Below the pieces are notes generated by a model that ran no database searches, was not told the origin of the DNA, and saw only the letters and a program-made list of their open reading frames with translations. This document shows, piece after piece, positions 48,739-59,713 of a DNA stretch of 64,000 nucleotides. Where the stretch lies: positions 6,309-70,308 of the forward strand of contig WIDE01000039.1 in NCBI GenBank assembly GCA_015039315.1. Reading direction: 5' to 3'. Position 1 is the stretch's first letter. Each line of letters opens with the position of its first letter. This stretch comes from Clavulina sp. PMI_390 (taxonomy: Eukaryota; Basidiomycota; Agaricomycetes; Cantharellales; Hydnaceae). The position numbers were made by a program, and so were the translations under genes.

Positions 48739-50043
48739 CTAGGCAGATCCTACGAGCGAGGAGTTGGAAGACTCCTTGGGCTTCGGTACCTCCTCCACCC
48801 CAGTAACATTAGCCCAGACGTCCTTACTGCGGTATTGTAGTAGCCAGCCGGGGTGGAACACGTTGATGGTGTACATGGAAAGGACGACCATCGCCGCATC
48901 AAACACATTGAAGTACACTTGCGTCTCGATGATGTGGCCCTGGTACCCACCGGAAAGCTGTTTGAAGTCGGAGATTGAGGTTGGCATAAGTACGAACGGG
49001 ATAGATAGAAATAGCGTTCGGAGGTGGGTTATCAACTTACCTCGGCAGTACGATAAATTGCGCGGATGAACAGGACGAAAGAGCTGAAGGCGAGCGCGCG
49101 AACCATCAGGGCGTGATGGTGCTCAAGGCCGTGCTTGCCGTTATAACTCTCGACAGTGTCGGGCATGTTCACATGGTATGGCTTGTTCTTGTAGATGCGG
49201 TATACGACCTCGCCAGCGACAGCAACATAGACGACAATGGAGACTAAATGAGGCAAAGGATAACGATCAGCCAAAATTCATAAGAATCGCAAAGAGCTGA
49301 CCACTTACCAAGACCGATGATGATACCAGCGAGCATAATGTGGCCGCCGCTGACCGGGTCGGAACCAGAGGCCTTGGCACCACCAAAGGCTTGGACGACC
49401 AGTGCAATGAAGTCGATCGAGACGAATAGAATCGAGTCTAGCAGGGAACTTATCAGAATGAGACTCTCGACGGCAATGAGAGTCTAGACGTACAAAACTT
49501 TGGAGTGAGTCGTGAGAACCGCTGGGCCCGGGCCAACAGGATGACATGGCCGAAGATGATGAAGTTGGCCGCGGTGAGGAACGTCGGACTACAGCACTCA
49601 GATCATCAGCATAGCGAGAGTCATTCGAGAGCAAGAAAACGCACGAGATTACAGTGGTCGTGATCTGCATCAGGAAAGGCTTCTTGAGTATTGGGTTTCG
49701 CGAGCTCCAGTATCGACCAGCCCAGCCGATGACTTCTCCCAGACCACCGAGCACAATAGAGGGGAGCAAGAACCAGCGGCGGAAGTAAAAAGTCTGCCCG
49801 AGGTGAATAACTGTGATAAGACAAAAAGTTGAGAAGGGGCCTCCAAAAGGTACCAGTCATAGGGCGAAACTCACTGGTCGAGATGCTGAAAAGCACAAGG
49901 AAAAGGATAGAGATCCAGCCTGTTGGTCCTCCGTTGTCGAGACCATCTGCAGTGTGATACTTGTAGTGACCCGGATCGAACAGTGTCCCGTTAGGGAAGA
50001 CGCGTGTGCCATTGGGGAAGGTGTAAGTGAAGTTGTAAGTCAT
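48739..50043 (-). CDS. RTA1-like multi-spanning membrane protein (copy 2, inverted)
   Basis: Exons 50043..49875, 49810..49645, 49588..49494, 49437..49309, 49243..49041, 48957..48739; 326 residues. All six exon lengths (169, 166, 95, 129, 203, 219) are identical to those of the copy at 16724..18009, and the first 56 residues coded by exon 1 are identical. The same glycosylation sequons, GEVIGWAGRYWSS and HIIETQVYFNVFDAAM motifs are present. Differences cluster in the C-terminus (SKDVWANVTGVEEVPKPKE). Introns have diverged more than exons. Likely lipid-translocating or resistance-type RTA1 protein; substrate unknown. Two copies with conserved promoters suggest both are expressed. Confidence 0.9.
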
Positions 50044-50127
50044 GATGGCAGAGGTTTCAAGGCGGCTGAGGGCAAGCTACTGAGAGAGGAGTGATGGGAT
50101 GAGGTCGACCTGGAGGCAAGTGTCCCT

Positions 50128-50134
50128 CTTTATA
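50128..50134 (-). promoter_or_regulatory. TATA box of RTA1-like gene 2
   Basis: TATAAAG on the reverse strand, 91 bases before the start codon, with the same downstream AGGGACxCTTGC context as the paralogue at 16635. Confidence 0.6.
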
Positions 50135-50949
50135 CGGGCGAATGAGAATAGTAAAGCTCAGACCGATGATTCCGACTTCCGTTGTACCTCGGTGCGGCTG
50201 AATTACAATTTCGGGGCGCAAGCGCCTGTCCAGACATGGAGGCTGTGGGAGCTGGTAGATGGCATGATGCAAAGCTACGGAGTTGTGAGTCACTTCACCG
50301 CGGCCTCGGCGAAGCTCTTAGCACGTGAATTAAGGTCATTGGCTTTGCGGAGACTCGACACTGAACGATTCAATGACTGCACGTATATAACGATAAGGCA
50401 TGCATCCTACAAGGGTTCTCTGGGACTTTAGATGGTTTTTGAGTAGTCCTTGGATCGGAAATACCAGCAGTATGGATGCATCTGTGGTGGGAACAAACAA
50501 TGCGACACCGAGGCCTATGACGCATGGTCACGGCTTGCAGAACGAGAATAGATGGGCGCGCCGGTACGCCGCCATTGTATGCGAGCCGTAGGGACTTCGG
50601 AGGTTATTTCCTCAGGACAAGAGCCACACCAAGATGGGCCCGCGGTCATGGCTGGCAGGAGGATGTGGCTTGGCGGAACCGAACGGAACCGACGAGATGC
50701 AAACACCAGACAGGAATAGAAATTGTCGCCATCTTGGGAGTTTAAATGATACCCTAGTATCGAGGGGCTTCACTTGCTTAGCTGACTTGAGCCATAAGTA
50801 GCTGGGATAGTATACTGTGCTAGGCACAGACGGAGACCAAGTTTCCTCCATCCCAAGGTAGGCGTCAAGAGAAGCCCATCTCTAACAGCGCAGATATTTT
50901 TAAAAATATACGTAAATTATAGCATGTGTCTATGCTAGGTACGTGTAGT
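50135..50949. other. upstream region duplicated from 15.9-16.6 kb (inverted)
   Basis: Reverse-strand similarity to 16080-16250 is visible around 50520-50700, including the GACCGCGGGC and ATGGCGGCGTA(C/T)CGGCG motifs. No gene seen. Confidence 0.55.
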
Positions 50950-50955
50950 ATCCCA

Positions 50956-51182
50956 TAGGGTTGCCTCCACGGGTATGGTCACTCAACAGCCCCAAACACG
51001 GTTCGAGAGGGTGGCCACCCGCCAGTCTTGGGGCTTTGCCTCGTTGAAACCTTCTTAATTGTGATAAAATCTTATCTAACGACAAGATGCAATAAATTTT
51101 TATGTCTAATTCGCTCGGTTGACGACGTGATGGTGGCTCGAGTGGTATCTCGAGCGCGCATGCATGTTCCAGTGGTCGATGA
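50956..51182 (+). repeat. left terminal inverted repeat
   Basis: About 227 bases; pairs with 51870..52099 with a few mismatches and 1-2 base indels (for example GTGATAAAATC against GTAATAAAAATG). Confidence 0.85.
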
Positions 51183-51869
51183 AGGGTTCAAAAAGATAAT
51201 ATTAGCAATAAATATAGCTGATCTACGACCCCAAAAGGCTATATTCTTTGGGAGCGTCGCTGGGTTGGCATTTTGGTTCTCCTATTATAATACTTCTCAA
51301 TCATGTGTGCAAGGACTCCTGCACGTTTCTTTACAAAATCAGGCCTCAGTAGTTCAAAGAATCAGATTTGATCGGCGTCCTATTGGACAACGAGAAACAG
51401 TACTGCTATGCCGACTACTTGGGCGACGTGCTCTCGAATTTCAACGTCCAAGCGCCGTCCCAAAATGGAAAGATGTAGGCCTCTATCGAAACTTCACCAA
51501 AACGCGGACCAGGAAGCAGGGGTATTAAGGCGATCTAATAATATATGTAAATGGATTAATAATCGAGGCTATGGTAATACCAAGAGCCTCCAGAGTAGCA
51601 TGGATAAAATGAATGAACATTGAAAGCACGATGGAGAAGCAGCAAGTGGGCGACTGGGAACACTAGCAGGCTAAGAGCAGGCTTGAAAAATACTATAGTG
51701 GCTCGGGGGAAAATACTGCGAGGAAAAGGCGTTGTCGGGAGCTTAGAATAAATGCTATATAAGGTCCTTCACCAAAGATCCGTGTCAGTGACTTCAGAAC
51801 AACGCTTGACGTATTTAAATCATCACTAGCACCTCCCCAACCGCTTTATCAAAGCTTTTGGGGGGCCTC

Positions 51870-52099
51870 TCATCGACCGCTGGAACATGCATGCGCGCGC
51901 TCGAGATACTACGCGAGCCACCGTCACGTCGTCAACTGAGCAAATTAGACATAAATTTTTATTGCATCGTGTCGTTAGATAACATTTTTATTACAATTAA
52001 GAAGGTTTCACCAAGGCAAGGCCTCAAGACTGGTGGGTGGCCACCCTCTCGAACCATGTTTGGGGCTGTTGAGTGACCATACCCCTGGAGGCAACCCTA
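51870..52099 (-). repeat. right terminal inverted repeat
   Basis: About 230 bases, reverse complement of the left repeat. Confidence 0.85.
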
Positions 52100-52282
52100 A
52101 TCCCATCAACATTAATACTGTTGACAGATAATTTTAAAGAATACCTGCACCCATACGCGCTTTGCTATCGTCCGCTGGCGTTGCGGCTAGACGACTTCCC
52201 GGCACTAGGTGACCATGTGGGGAGCGACGAATGCAGATATAAGGGGCCAGGTGATGCGGATATAGTGCGATGTATTTCAAAG

Positions 52283-55198
52283 CTACCCAGGACGAGCCTC
52301 GCTCGTCACTTCTATTTTGGAGCCCAGCTCCGTCTCCCAGACCTTCAGTTCGGTATGGTATAGCTCAAATTCCTCCTCTTCAGGGAGTTGTATTTGCTGT
52401 GGTCACCAATTAGCGAGAGGAATTCAGTGAAAAGAGCAATAGTGAGATCACGCGAGGACCGGTACCTCCAGGCGTTCCATGAGAACAATTTCGAGTGGGC
52501 CATCATGGCATGACGCGGTAGTCACATCCTGCATGATTGATATTCCTCCATGGGTGGTAGGAGTGCGCTGGCTCATCTGATTCAGGTAAAGCGATTAGTA
52601 GAGCCAGTGGAGAGCGTCGGAAAGATACTGACGGTATTACGTTTCGCCCATAACGGGAGCGACAATGCCGATGGATAAGCGAGGAATCTGATGTAGTCGA
52701 ATAGTCAGGGCTATTGTAACAGCAAGCTAGGATATAATAGCCTGGGCTAGGCTCACAGTGCAAGTAAAGCTGCGGTTGACACTTCATAATTGGAGCAAAA
52801 TAAGCAAAAATCTATAAGTTACACAAGGGGAAATCAACTTTACCAGCATTCGAGGATATTCCAAAGCATGCTATCACGAAAGGGGATCTATACCACATAC
52901 CCTACATACCACGGATGTCAGTTTTGAATAATTTAGCACGGACGAGGGAGCGGGTGTACCACTGCAAACGCCATTTGCCAGACACTGATTTCAAGGATCA
53001 AATTAGTGCCCGCATGTGTCACTGCAGTGGGGAGAAACAGAAATACATTGCAATTGAGTATGCTGGGATTGCATGACGAGCGATTCGGCTGAGTGCGGAT
53101 CCTTTCCTAGGATCATACGCGGAAGAAGGCACGTTAGCTAATGTGTGAATTAGCAAAACCAGTGATGTTTCACTGACTCTGTTCGATTCATTCTCGCCTG
53201 GAGTATTGCACCACAAAACAAAGCACACACCGTGCATTCCACACAACTCGCTATCAATATGCCCAGCGAAACAAAGTAAGGAAACTCTCGATTGGTGAAC
53301 CCGGTGCTAGATTGCGGCCGAATAGATGCGGATAGTGTTATGAAACTAAACACAGTCATTGCTGCAAGTGACAATCTTTCCAGGTGAGAAATATGAAAGT
53401 TATCACGGGATAGGCGAACTTACCGATGCGCGAAGTTGCCGTTAGCTTGAAACCAAAACGGAGTAGCTTCGAGCGATTGACTGTGTGGTATTAGTCATTC
53501 CTGAATAGAGTCAAACTTGACATCCACTGACTGGTTGTGGCCGTCATCGCCAACGCATAAGGGGCAACACTCCTTGATACAAACTGTCGGCAAACTCTGA
53601 TGAACTGTTATCAATCAAACGTGAAAGGCAATAAAACTGACATTCGGGATTGTGAAAAGTATGTATCTCCTATGAAGAAAGCCCTCTCAGTCACAAGCTA
53701 CCATTTGAGTCGCTAAGGCTTGACCTTGAAAGATCCATATTGTTGATTTCACCACCCCGGAACTTGGTGATCATTGATTGGTATTGTCCTTGTCCTAGGA
53801 TGGCGCTGAAGATAGATCAGAGCATTCGAGAGTCAGCAAGAATGACATTCACCGGTGTGAGATGCTCACAGGCTAATGCAGTTATACAGTTGCGGACAAC
53901 CAAACACATCAACTTTTTTCGAGCATCATATTTTTACCTGAAAAAGCGCCTATACGCTCCATTTACATAGCCAATCTGACTGGTGCATCAATGGAGCATT
54001 GATTCTTCAGTTTTCCAAAAAATCAGGCCCAAAATTTGGCGCGCCCCCAAAACTAGGCCTACAGCTTCGATAATGCACAGGAATAGCGGATAATACTCCG
54101 TAAGTATGATTTTGCATCACTTGGAGAGGTTCTCCACCTAAAAGTCGATGGGAATTGACCCCGATTGAGTGACATCAATACATCCAAACATCCAAAAAAG
54201 GAAAGAGCCTCCAACGCTATGCATCGTGCTACCATGGAGAACGCCCAAAAAATGTTGTCTCTCTCTACTCAAAAGCTCTGAAATTTTGGGCTTCATGTGA
54301 AAGTTGAGGTAAAATTGACGAAAAAAAATCTCCCAATTGACTAGGCACCTTGCGTGGGAAGTATCAAGACCGCCATCCTTGGGAAGCCCCCTAACATTGG
54401 CCTTAGGAACACAGCTTACTATTTGTCTAGCCATATATCAGAACTGGTTACATTCATTATGCTCTGCCCTCCCAAAAGGACATAAATATATGATGATAGG
54501 GGAGAAAAATGCAAGCGGGCTCCAAGGAGCTCAAGGTGCCAGCTCCTTCACTGTGATAGAAGTACTTGGCATTAATTATTTAGTGCTGAAAATGCTCATT
54601 TAAGCTTTTCGGTGACGAAAGGGATGGCGTAGAAAGCAATTCAAGCCACAAAAAATTCGATTTTTTGGTCCCAAAAAATTGGCGCGCCCAAAAACTCCAA
54701 ATTTTAGGCTGTTTTATATACCAATCGTCACCATTTTGCGTGTAGAATACAGCCCTGACATTGAATTAGCTCAAAGAAGTGAAGAAAAAAACTTGATGTG
54801 TTTGGTTGTCCGCAACTGTACAATCTATGGAGTATGTATTGATGAGCCTGGACCGCAAATCAGACCGTGGGGACCTACACTAGCACATTTACCTAGACGA
54901 CGCAGCATCAAGTCAACCCATGAACAAGAAGGCAGGAGACAGGAGGTGTTGGTTTAGCACTCACAACAATCACAGTCAACTTTCGATATTTATAGTGGCG
55001 GCTTGAGAACGCCGCAGCCTGGACGCTTACTATACCCATGATGCTTGGGGAGGAGTTAGCGCAACGAACAGGCCAACGCAACAGAACCCGCTAAGAAGGG
55101 GGAATACATAGGACCTACATCACTGCAATGAAGAAGCCGAGAGCAAGAGCGAATTGAGAGGGAGCCGCTAGTGTATGTGCAGCGTAGCCACCAGGCAT
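52283..55198 (-). pseudogene. 16-exon membrane protein family, copy F, split by a transposon
   Basis: Reading the reverse strand, exon 1 (MPGGYAAHTLAAPS, then ALALGFFIAVM), exon 2 (MGIVSVQAAAFSSRHYKYRK) and all exons 5-16 are present with good splice sites and no stops. The product ends LERQIQLPEEEEFELY, then KVWETELGSKIEVTSEARPG-stop. The 21-base microexon 4 is interrupted by a 932-base element (53887..54818). Joining across the duplicated TA restores a microexon encoding LYNCISL. The gene is therefore intact apart from one insertion. Because microexon 4 is seven whole codons, skipping it together with the insert would keep the frame; residual function is possible but unproven. Confidence 0.75.
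53887..54818. mobile_element. TA-flanked DNA transposon (Tc1/mariner-type ends), non-autonomous
   Basis: Perfect inverted ends start CAGTTGCGGACAACC and extend about 27-30 bases (left into AAACACATCAA). Both ends are bordered by TA (53885..53886 and 54819..54820), the usual target of the Tc1/mariner superfamily. AT-rich interior with subterminal GGCGCGCC-containing segments near 54040 and 54685. No transposase frame found, so it is probably non-autonomous. It sits inside the microexon of copy F. Confidence 0.85.
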
Positions 55199-55614
55199 CT
55201 CAACCTCATTCGAGTGAGCCCGGTCAGCATCGGGCACGAGCGACTGAATCATCTACTCGCGTCACACCCCGGGGACTCTCAAACGCAGGATCCAATATCA
55301 AAAAACCGTCTTGGCGTCAGTAAGTGCCCCGTAGTTCGCCGAGAGGAATATGAGAGGTAGAGGGTTTTGGCAGAGGAGGGCCTGGGATAGTGGGTGTGAC
55401 AGACTGACAGCTGAGCAAAGGATTTGCGTTTCCCATACTGCTGGGCACGTCCCTATTTGTGCCATCATTCCTGGATCGTCCTTAATGGTATAGCCTCCGC
55501 TCCCTAGATATACCGAGATCTCGATGTATCAGCTTGGATGTCTGTTGTTGAAATTATTGTATAACAAGTAGTAGTATGACAGAGACAGCTAGCAGGAAGG
55601 CAACAATGTAAATA

Positions 55615-57637
55615 TCATCCGGGAGGTTGGTGTGCCTCACCCGTTTCCGACTCAGGAACGTCGAGCTCCAAATAATACGACCGCGATTCCTCTTCATGCG
55701 GGAATTGCCTCTGAAGGTCGCCCAGTGGTGATACCGAGCAATCATAGGTCAGTTGATGCACCATACAAACATAGCAGATGGCGGGTACCTCTAAGCGTTC
55801 CATAAGCTGGACCTCCAACGGGCCATCGTGACATGACGTGGTGGAGATGTCTTGAGCTATAGATATTCTTGCTTTGGCTGTAGAAGGGTGTCGTTTTGCC
55901 TAATCCGTAGAAAACATCATTAGGCGCGGCTCGCACGACGATGCGAAAAATCTCGCTTACCTCAGTACGCTGCTTCCAGAATGGTACTGCTAGCGTCATT
56001 GGATGGGCGTGTAAGCTGATATAGTATAGTGGGGTCAGAGGAATTGTCATAATCAAGGCAGGACAGGAAAACTGACAGGGCAAGCAATGTGGCATTGGAT
56101 ACTGACGAATAGCGACGCTAGTGAGTTCGATAGTACGATTTGACGGACGATGACACGAAAAGGACATACTTGCGCCTAGTGGGAGCCCGAAGCATGCCGC
56201 CCAGAAAGAAGAGTGGTGCCATACGCCCTTAATGAGAATGAAGCTTAGAACTCATCAGCCAACTCCCACAGGTCGACACTAGCGCACCAGAGCAAAAGAC
56301 AAGTGCCAAACCCTAGTTCGAACCGTCAGATAACCTAAATATCTAAAGAAATAGAATATCCTACATGGTAACCAGGCATGCCGGTATGACATACTGCGCC
56401 ATTCGACCAAGATCAAGTTCGTGCCTGAATCGCGGAAAAAAAAAACCATAGCAGGTCAGTCTCAGCCCTCCGCAAACTCCGTTTGTGGGCTGCCAGCAGA
56501 CTCACCGGGCTCCGGTGAGAGCAAGTCTAAAGATCGCAGCACAAAAAAGACCACAAATAACACATTCCGAGATAGCCCCCACCAAAACGATGCGAGTAAC
56601 ATAACTGGGTAACTCCCGGTTGGTGAGAGTGGAGGTGGCGTTCGCTCCAGACCGAGCCCAGAGGGACTGAAGACCGAATCCAGCCATAACTATGGAGATA
56701 GTTGGCAGGAGGAAAGCAGGCGGTAAGATACACATCCAAATGAGAAAGCTTCATCGGGATGACTTGCCAATACGAGATGCTACAAATAAGTTCAGGGCGG
56801 CACCAAGAAGCCCGGAGCGAGAAACTAGATCACCAGGGGTGAGATGGGGAATCGGAGTGAGTGCTGCTGCTCACTGACATGAGGAGGTCAGGGCCGCAAA
56901 GGCATATGACGAGATAGTCCTTGAAATAAACTGATCAAGGGGTCAGAGACCACATCACGCAAACACGAGCAAATGACCAGACATTCGGTAACGCTAGTAA
57001 GAGGTATCTCCTACGGGGAAATCGCCGTAAGCTTCACGCTGCATTAGTCTGGAAGGTCTCAGGGCTATTTGTGCCTACCGTGCGAGAAGCGCGCCGTTGG
57101 GGTTGAAGTCTCTGAACATGGTGACCATCGAGCGATACAGTCCGTCGCCTAGGAGAGCGCTTTTTGACCGAGTTCAGGTGATAGAAAGGGATGGACAAAC
57201 GAAGAGAAGCAGGACTCACAGGCTAATGCAGTTGTATATACTGCTTGTGGATGGTGTTGAGCTCGGACGATAAGAGAAACGGAGAAAGCACTGACACTAA
57301 TACATTCACCTGAGTACGAACACGAGAAAGTGAGTCATTGCAGCCTTCTGGCAGCCACGGAATCAGGGAAACGCACAAGAATAACGGTATATTTTCGTTT
57401 CTTATACGACCGACTTGTGAAAGCGGCAGCCTGTATAGTCACAATACCCATGACTCTAGAAGGTGGTCAGCAAGCTCCTCAGCGTTTACCAAGCTGTAGT
57501 GGAGCTCACATGACCGCTATGATAAAGCCAATGGTAAGGGCAGCTCTGGGAGGAGCTGATATTGCGTATGCGACATGGTCAGCCAGGGCAGTTTCGCTCA
57601 GTTGAGCTGGAGGACGAGCGTTTGGCCAATCACTCAT
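55615..57637 (-). CDS. 16-exon membrane protein family, copy G
   Basis: All 16 exons join in frame from MSDWPNARPPAQLSE (57637) to the stop after SETGEAHQPPG (55615). Exon 3 encodes VNVLV (14 bases), exon 4 encodes IYNCISL (21 bases), and exon 8 uses a GC donor (GCAAGT at 56767). Landmarks: AALTIGFIIAVM, MGIVTIQAAAF, LGDGLYRSMVTMF, GAISECVICGLFCAAIF, FWAACFGLPLGA, SNATLLAL, SIAQDISTTSCHDGPLEVQL and RQFPHEEESRSYY. About seven hydrophobic segments. Intact by inspection; function unknown. Head-to-tail upstream of disrupted copy F on the reverse strand. Confidence 0.72.
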
Positions 57638-59713
57638 GTAGTGGCCGTGTGAGTTGCCTCGGGTGATGTCAACTCTTGATCTCAAAACGAAGCTCGATGA
57701 CAGGTGCTTCCTTCCCCTGGAGAGATTCGAGAGATTTTTTTAGGGCAGAAGCATTCGTTGGGCTTGAAGAAGGGGAGGGAGGCTGACGAGCAAGATGTTG
57801 ATTGGTTTGGTGTGGGAGTTCAGAGAAGGACAGATCTTTACACTCAGATCATCTCAGCCGAATTATGCGGCTGTTGCCGAGGTGAGCTGTTCCGTGCTCC
57901 CCTGCCGATATGACTAAGCTTAATGTGGAGACTCTCCAAATCCATGCTACCCCCCTCTCTCGTATTTTTTTAGGCTCGTGGTATCCAATTAGCATCGTCG
58001 AGCCTCAATCCGGTGTCTCGATGACCGCAATTTCATGTTCAGACATATATTCTCGCCGGAGTTGGTAAATATGCATGGGCCCAGCGGATCCCGAACCCCT
58101 TGATACAATGAAATCGAGTGCTGCGGCAAGACTGTCTATTTGCCCGAGATCATATAACCCCGCTCCCCCAACTCTGAATTGTTTCACAAAGGAGATAAAC
58201 TGATTTTTTTTCTAGTTATGCTACGCTTGTCAAGGTTGGCTCGAGTCATCCCCGTAGTGGGAAATGGTTCGGGGACCATGCTGTCAAGTCTCAGGCCTTG
58301 CTGAAATTCCTCCATGTGGGTGCGAGAGGTGCGGGATACGAACCCAACTGACTGGTACGTCGCAGATTGGTGTGTAACAACTGTTAGCGAATTTTGATGG
58401 GCCGTAGACGTGCGACCTGCCCCCCGCTTTGCTTTCGCGGTGCTGCCGTCAAGCGAAGCAATTAATGTCATGGAGACGACCCGCAATGCATCCTATTGTC
58501 ATGGAGGTTGACAAGCCACAAAATGGAAACTGAGATCGTGCCGTCACCTCGAGTCATGCTGACGCCCCTTTGAGTCTGAGCGCAAAAGTGGCCACTAATG
58601 CGCTTCGGCCTTGTCGGGGCGCAAAATAGAAAGTGAAAATCGATCAGACAAGCGTTCAACAGTGGAGGATCATGCTGCGTGTAATTTTCGGGCACTTTGC
58701 TGTTCTGGATTTTCAGAGATGACCGAGCTGCCACACGAACTGTGTGGAGTCACTGGATCCAGAAGTCAAGCTTCACTGGCGCAACCGGCTCGCAGATTCG
58801 CAATTCATGAGGATTTCCATACGTCACTTGATATTCAACTCTGTAAAACACAAGTGAATAGGTCCCAAAAGACTCCTGGGTGTCAGTGTGGCCTAGCGGC
58901 AGCAAATGAAATTTGGTGTAGCGCATGGTTCAGGTCGAGTGCCAAGCCTGTAAGAGGTCGGCGATCAACTGGCCTTAAATCATCAGATCTGCTGTGCCTT
59001 GGCCAAAAGCACCTGAGCGCTTGAGCTTGAAAGTCCAATGATCGATCAATTGGAAAAAGGGGGAGTGACCCAGACAACAAACGCAATGAAGCAGAAAAGG
59101 AATGCATGACACACATACAAAAAGAGAATCATTCAAGACTCAAAAATGGCCGAAGAAAACCGGGAAGAGTTAAACAGTGAGAAGTAGTATAGAGTGGAAA
59201 CTGTGATTTATGTCGCCAACACGGTAATGCTGAAGAGACCTGGGTCACAGTACCCGAAGGAAAAGAAAAAAACGGAGAAGAAAAGGAAAGAACGAGAGAG
59301 TGAAGAAAAACAAAACAAAACGGAAACGAGAGCAGGCCTAGACTCGATGAAGTAGAACAATACATATACAACAAGTCCAAGCAGATTGAAACCGAAAACA
59401 AACGAGAAAGGGAACTGTCAACCAATAGAACAGGGTGAGGCAAAAGCGAGTCGAATACAAGGGGAAGAGCGTAGGTCGGATGGATACGCGCGGACAGTGA
59501 GCAGGGAGCCCGCAGAAGGGCCTGCCTCAAGTCTTATCAGTAATGAAGCAAGGACTTTCTAGATACAAGCAAACTCACCATAATAGTGTTTCTCAAATCC
59601 GATAATGAACCTGCCCGTGCCATCCGCAGAACCACCGCACAGCTGGCCAGCCTCAGATATCCAGTCCTTACGCCCCCTCCTTCGGCATCGTGTTTCACCA
59701 CCCAACGAATAAC
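57638..59713. other. 2.1 kb without recognised gene; includes BEM1-like 3' UTR
   Basis: Short reverse frames at 58005..58486 show no family motif. A purine-rich tract (59250-59340, AAGAAAAAAACGGAGAAG-like) precedes the BEM1-like stop and is probably 3' UTR. No tRNA confirmed. Confidence 0.45.

Larger units (their letters stand above)
50956..52099. mobile_element. DNA transposon with ~230-base terminal inverted repeats (non-autonomous)
   Basis: Left repeat about 50956..51182 and right repeat about 51870..52099 are near-perfect reverse complements, starting TAGGGTTGCCTCC. The six bases ATCCCA flank both ends (50950..50955 and 52100..52105) as a candidate target-site duplication. The roughly 690-base centre is AT-rich. 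A 166-codon forward frame (51028..51528) overlaps the left repeat and has no recognisable transposase motif. Long repeats are reminiscent of Mutator-like or foldback elements, but the class is inference. Confidence 0.85.

Noticed and set aside
50956..50962. TAGGGTT at the element end as telomeric sequence
   Set aside because: Only a single unit, not a tandem repeat; it is just the terminus of the inverted repeat.
51028..51528. Forward 166-codon frame inside the long-TIR element as a transposase
   Set aside because: It starts within the left inverted repeat, lacks any recognisable catalytic motif and is too short.
58315..58380. tRNA-like T-arm (GGGTTCGTATCCC on the reverse strand)
   Set aside because: The T-stem has mismatches and no matching acceptor or anticodon arm is found upstream.
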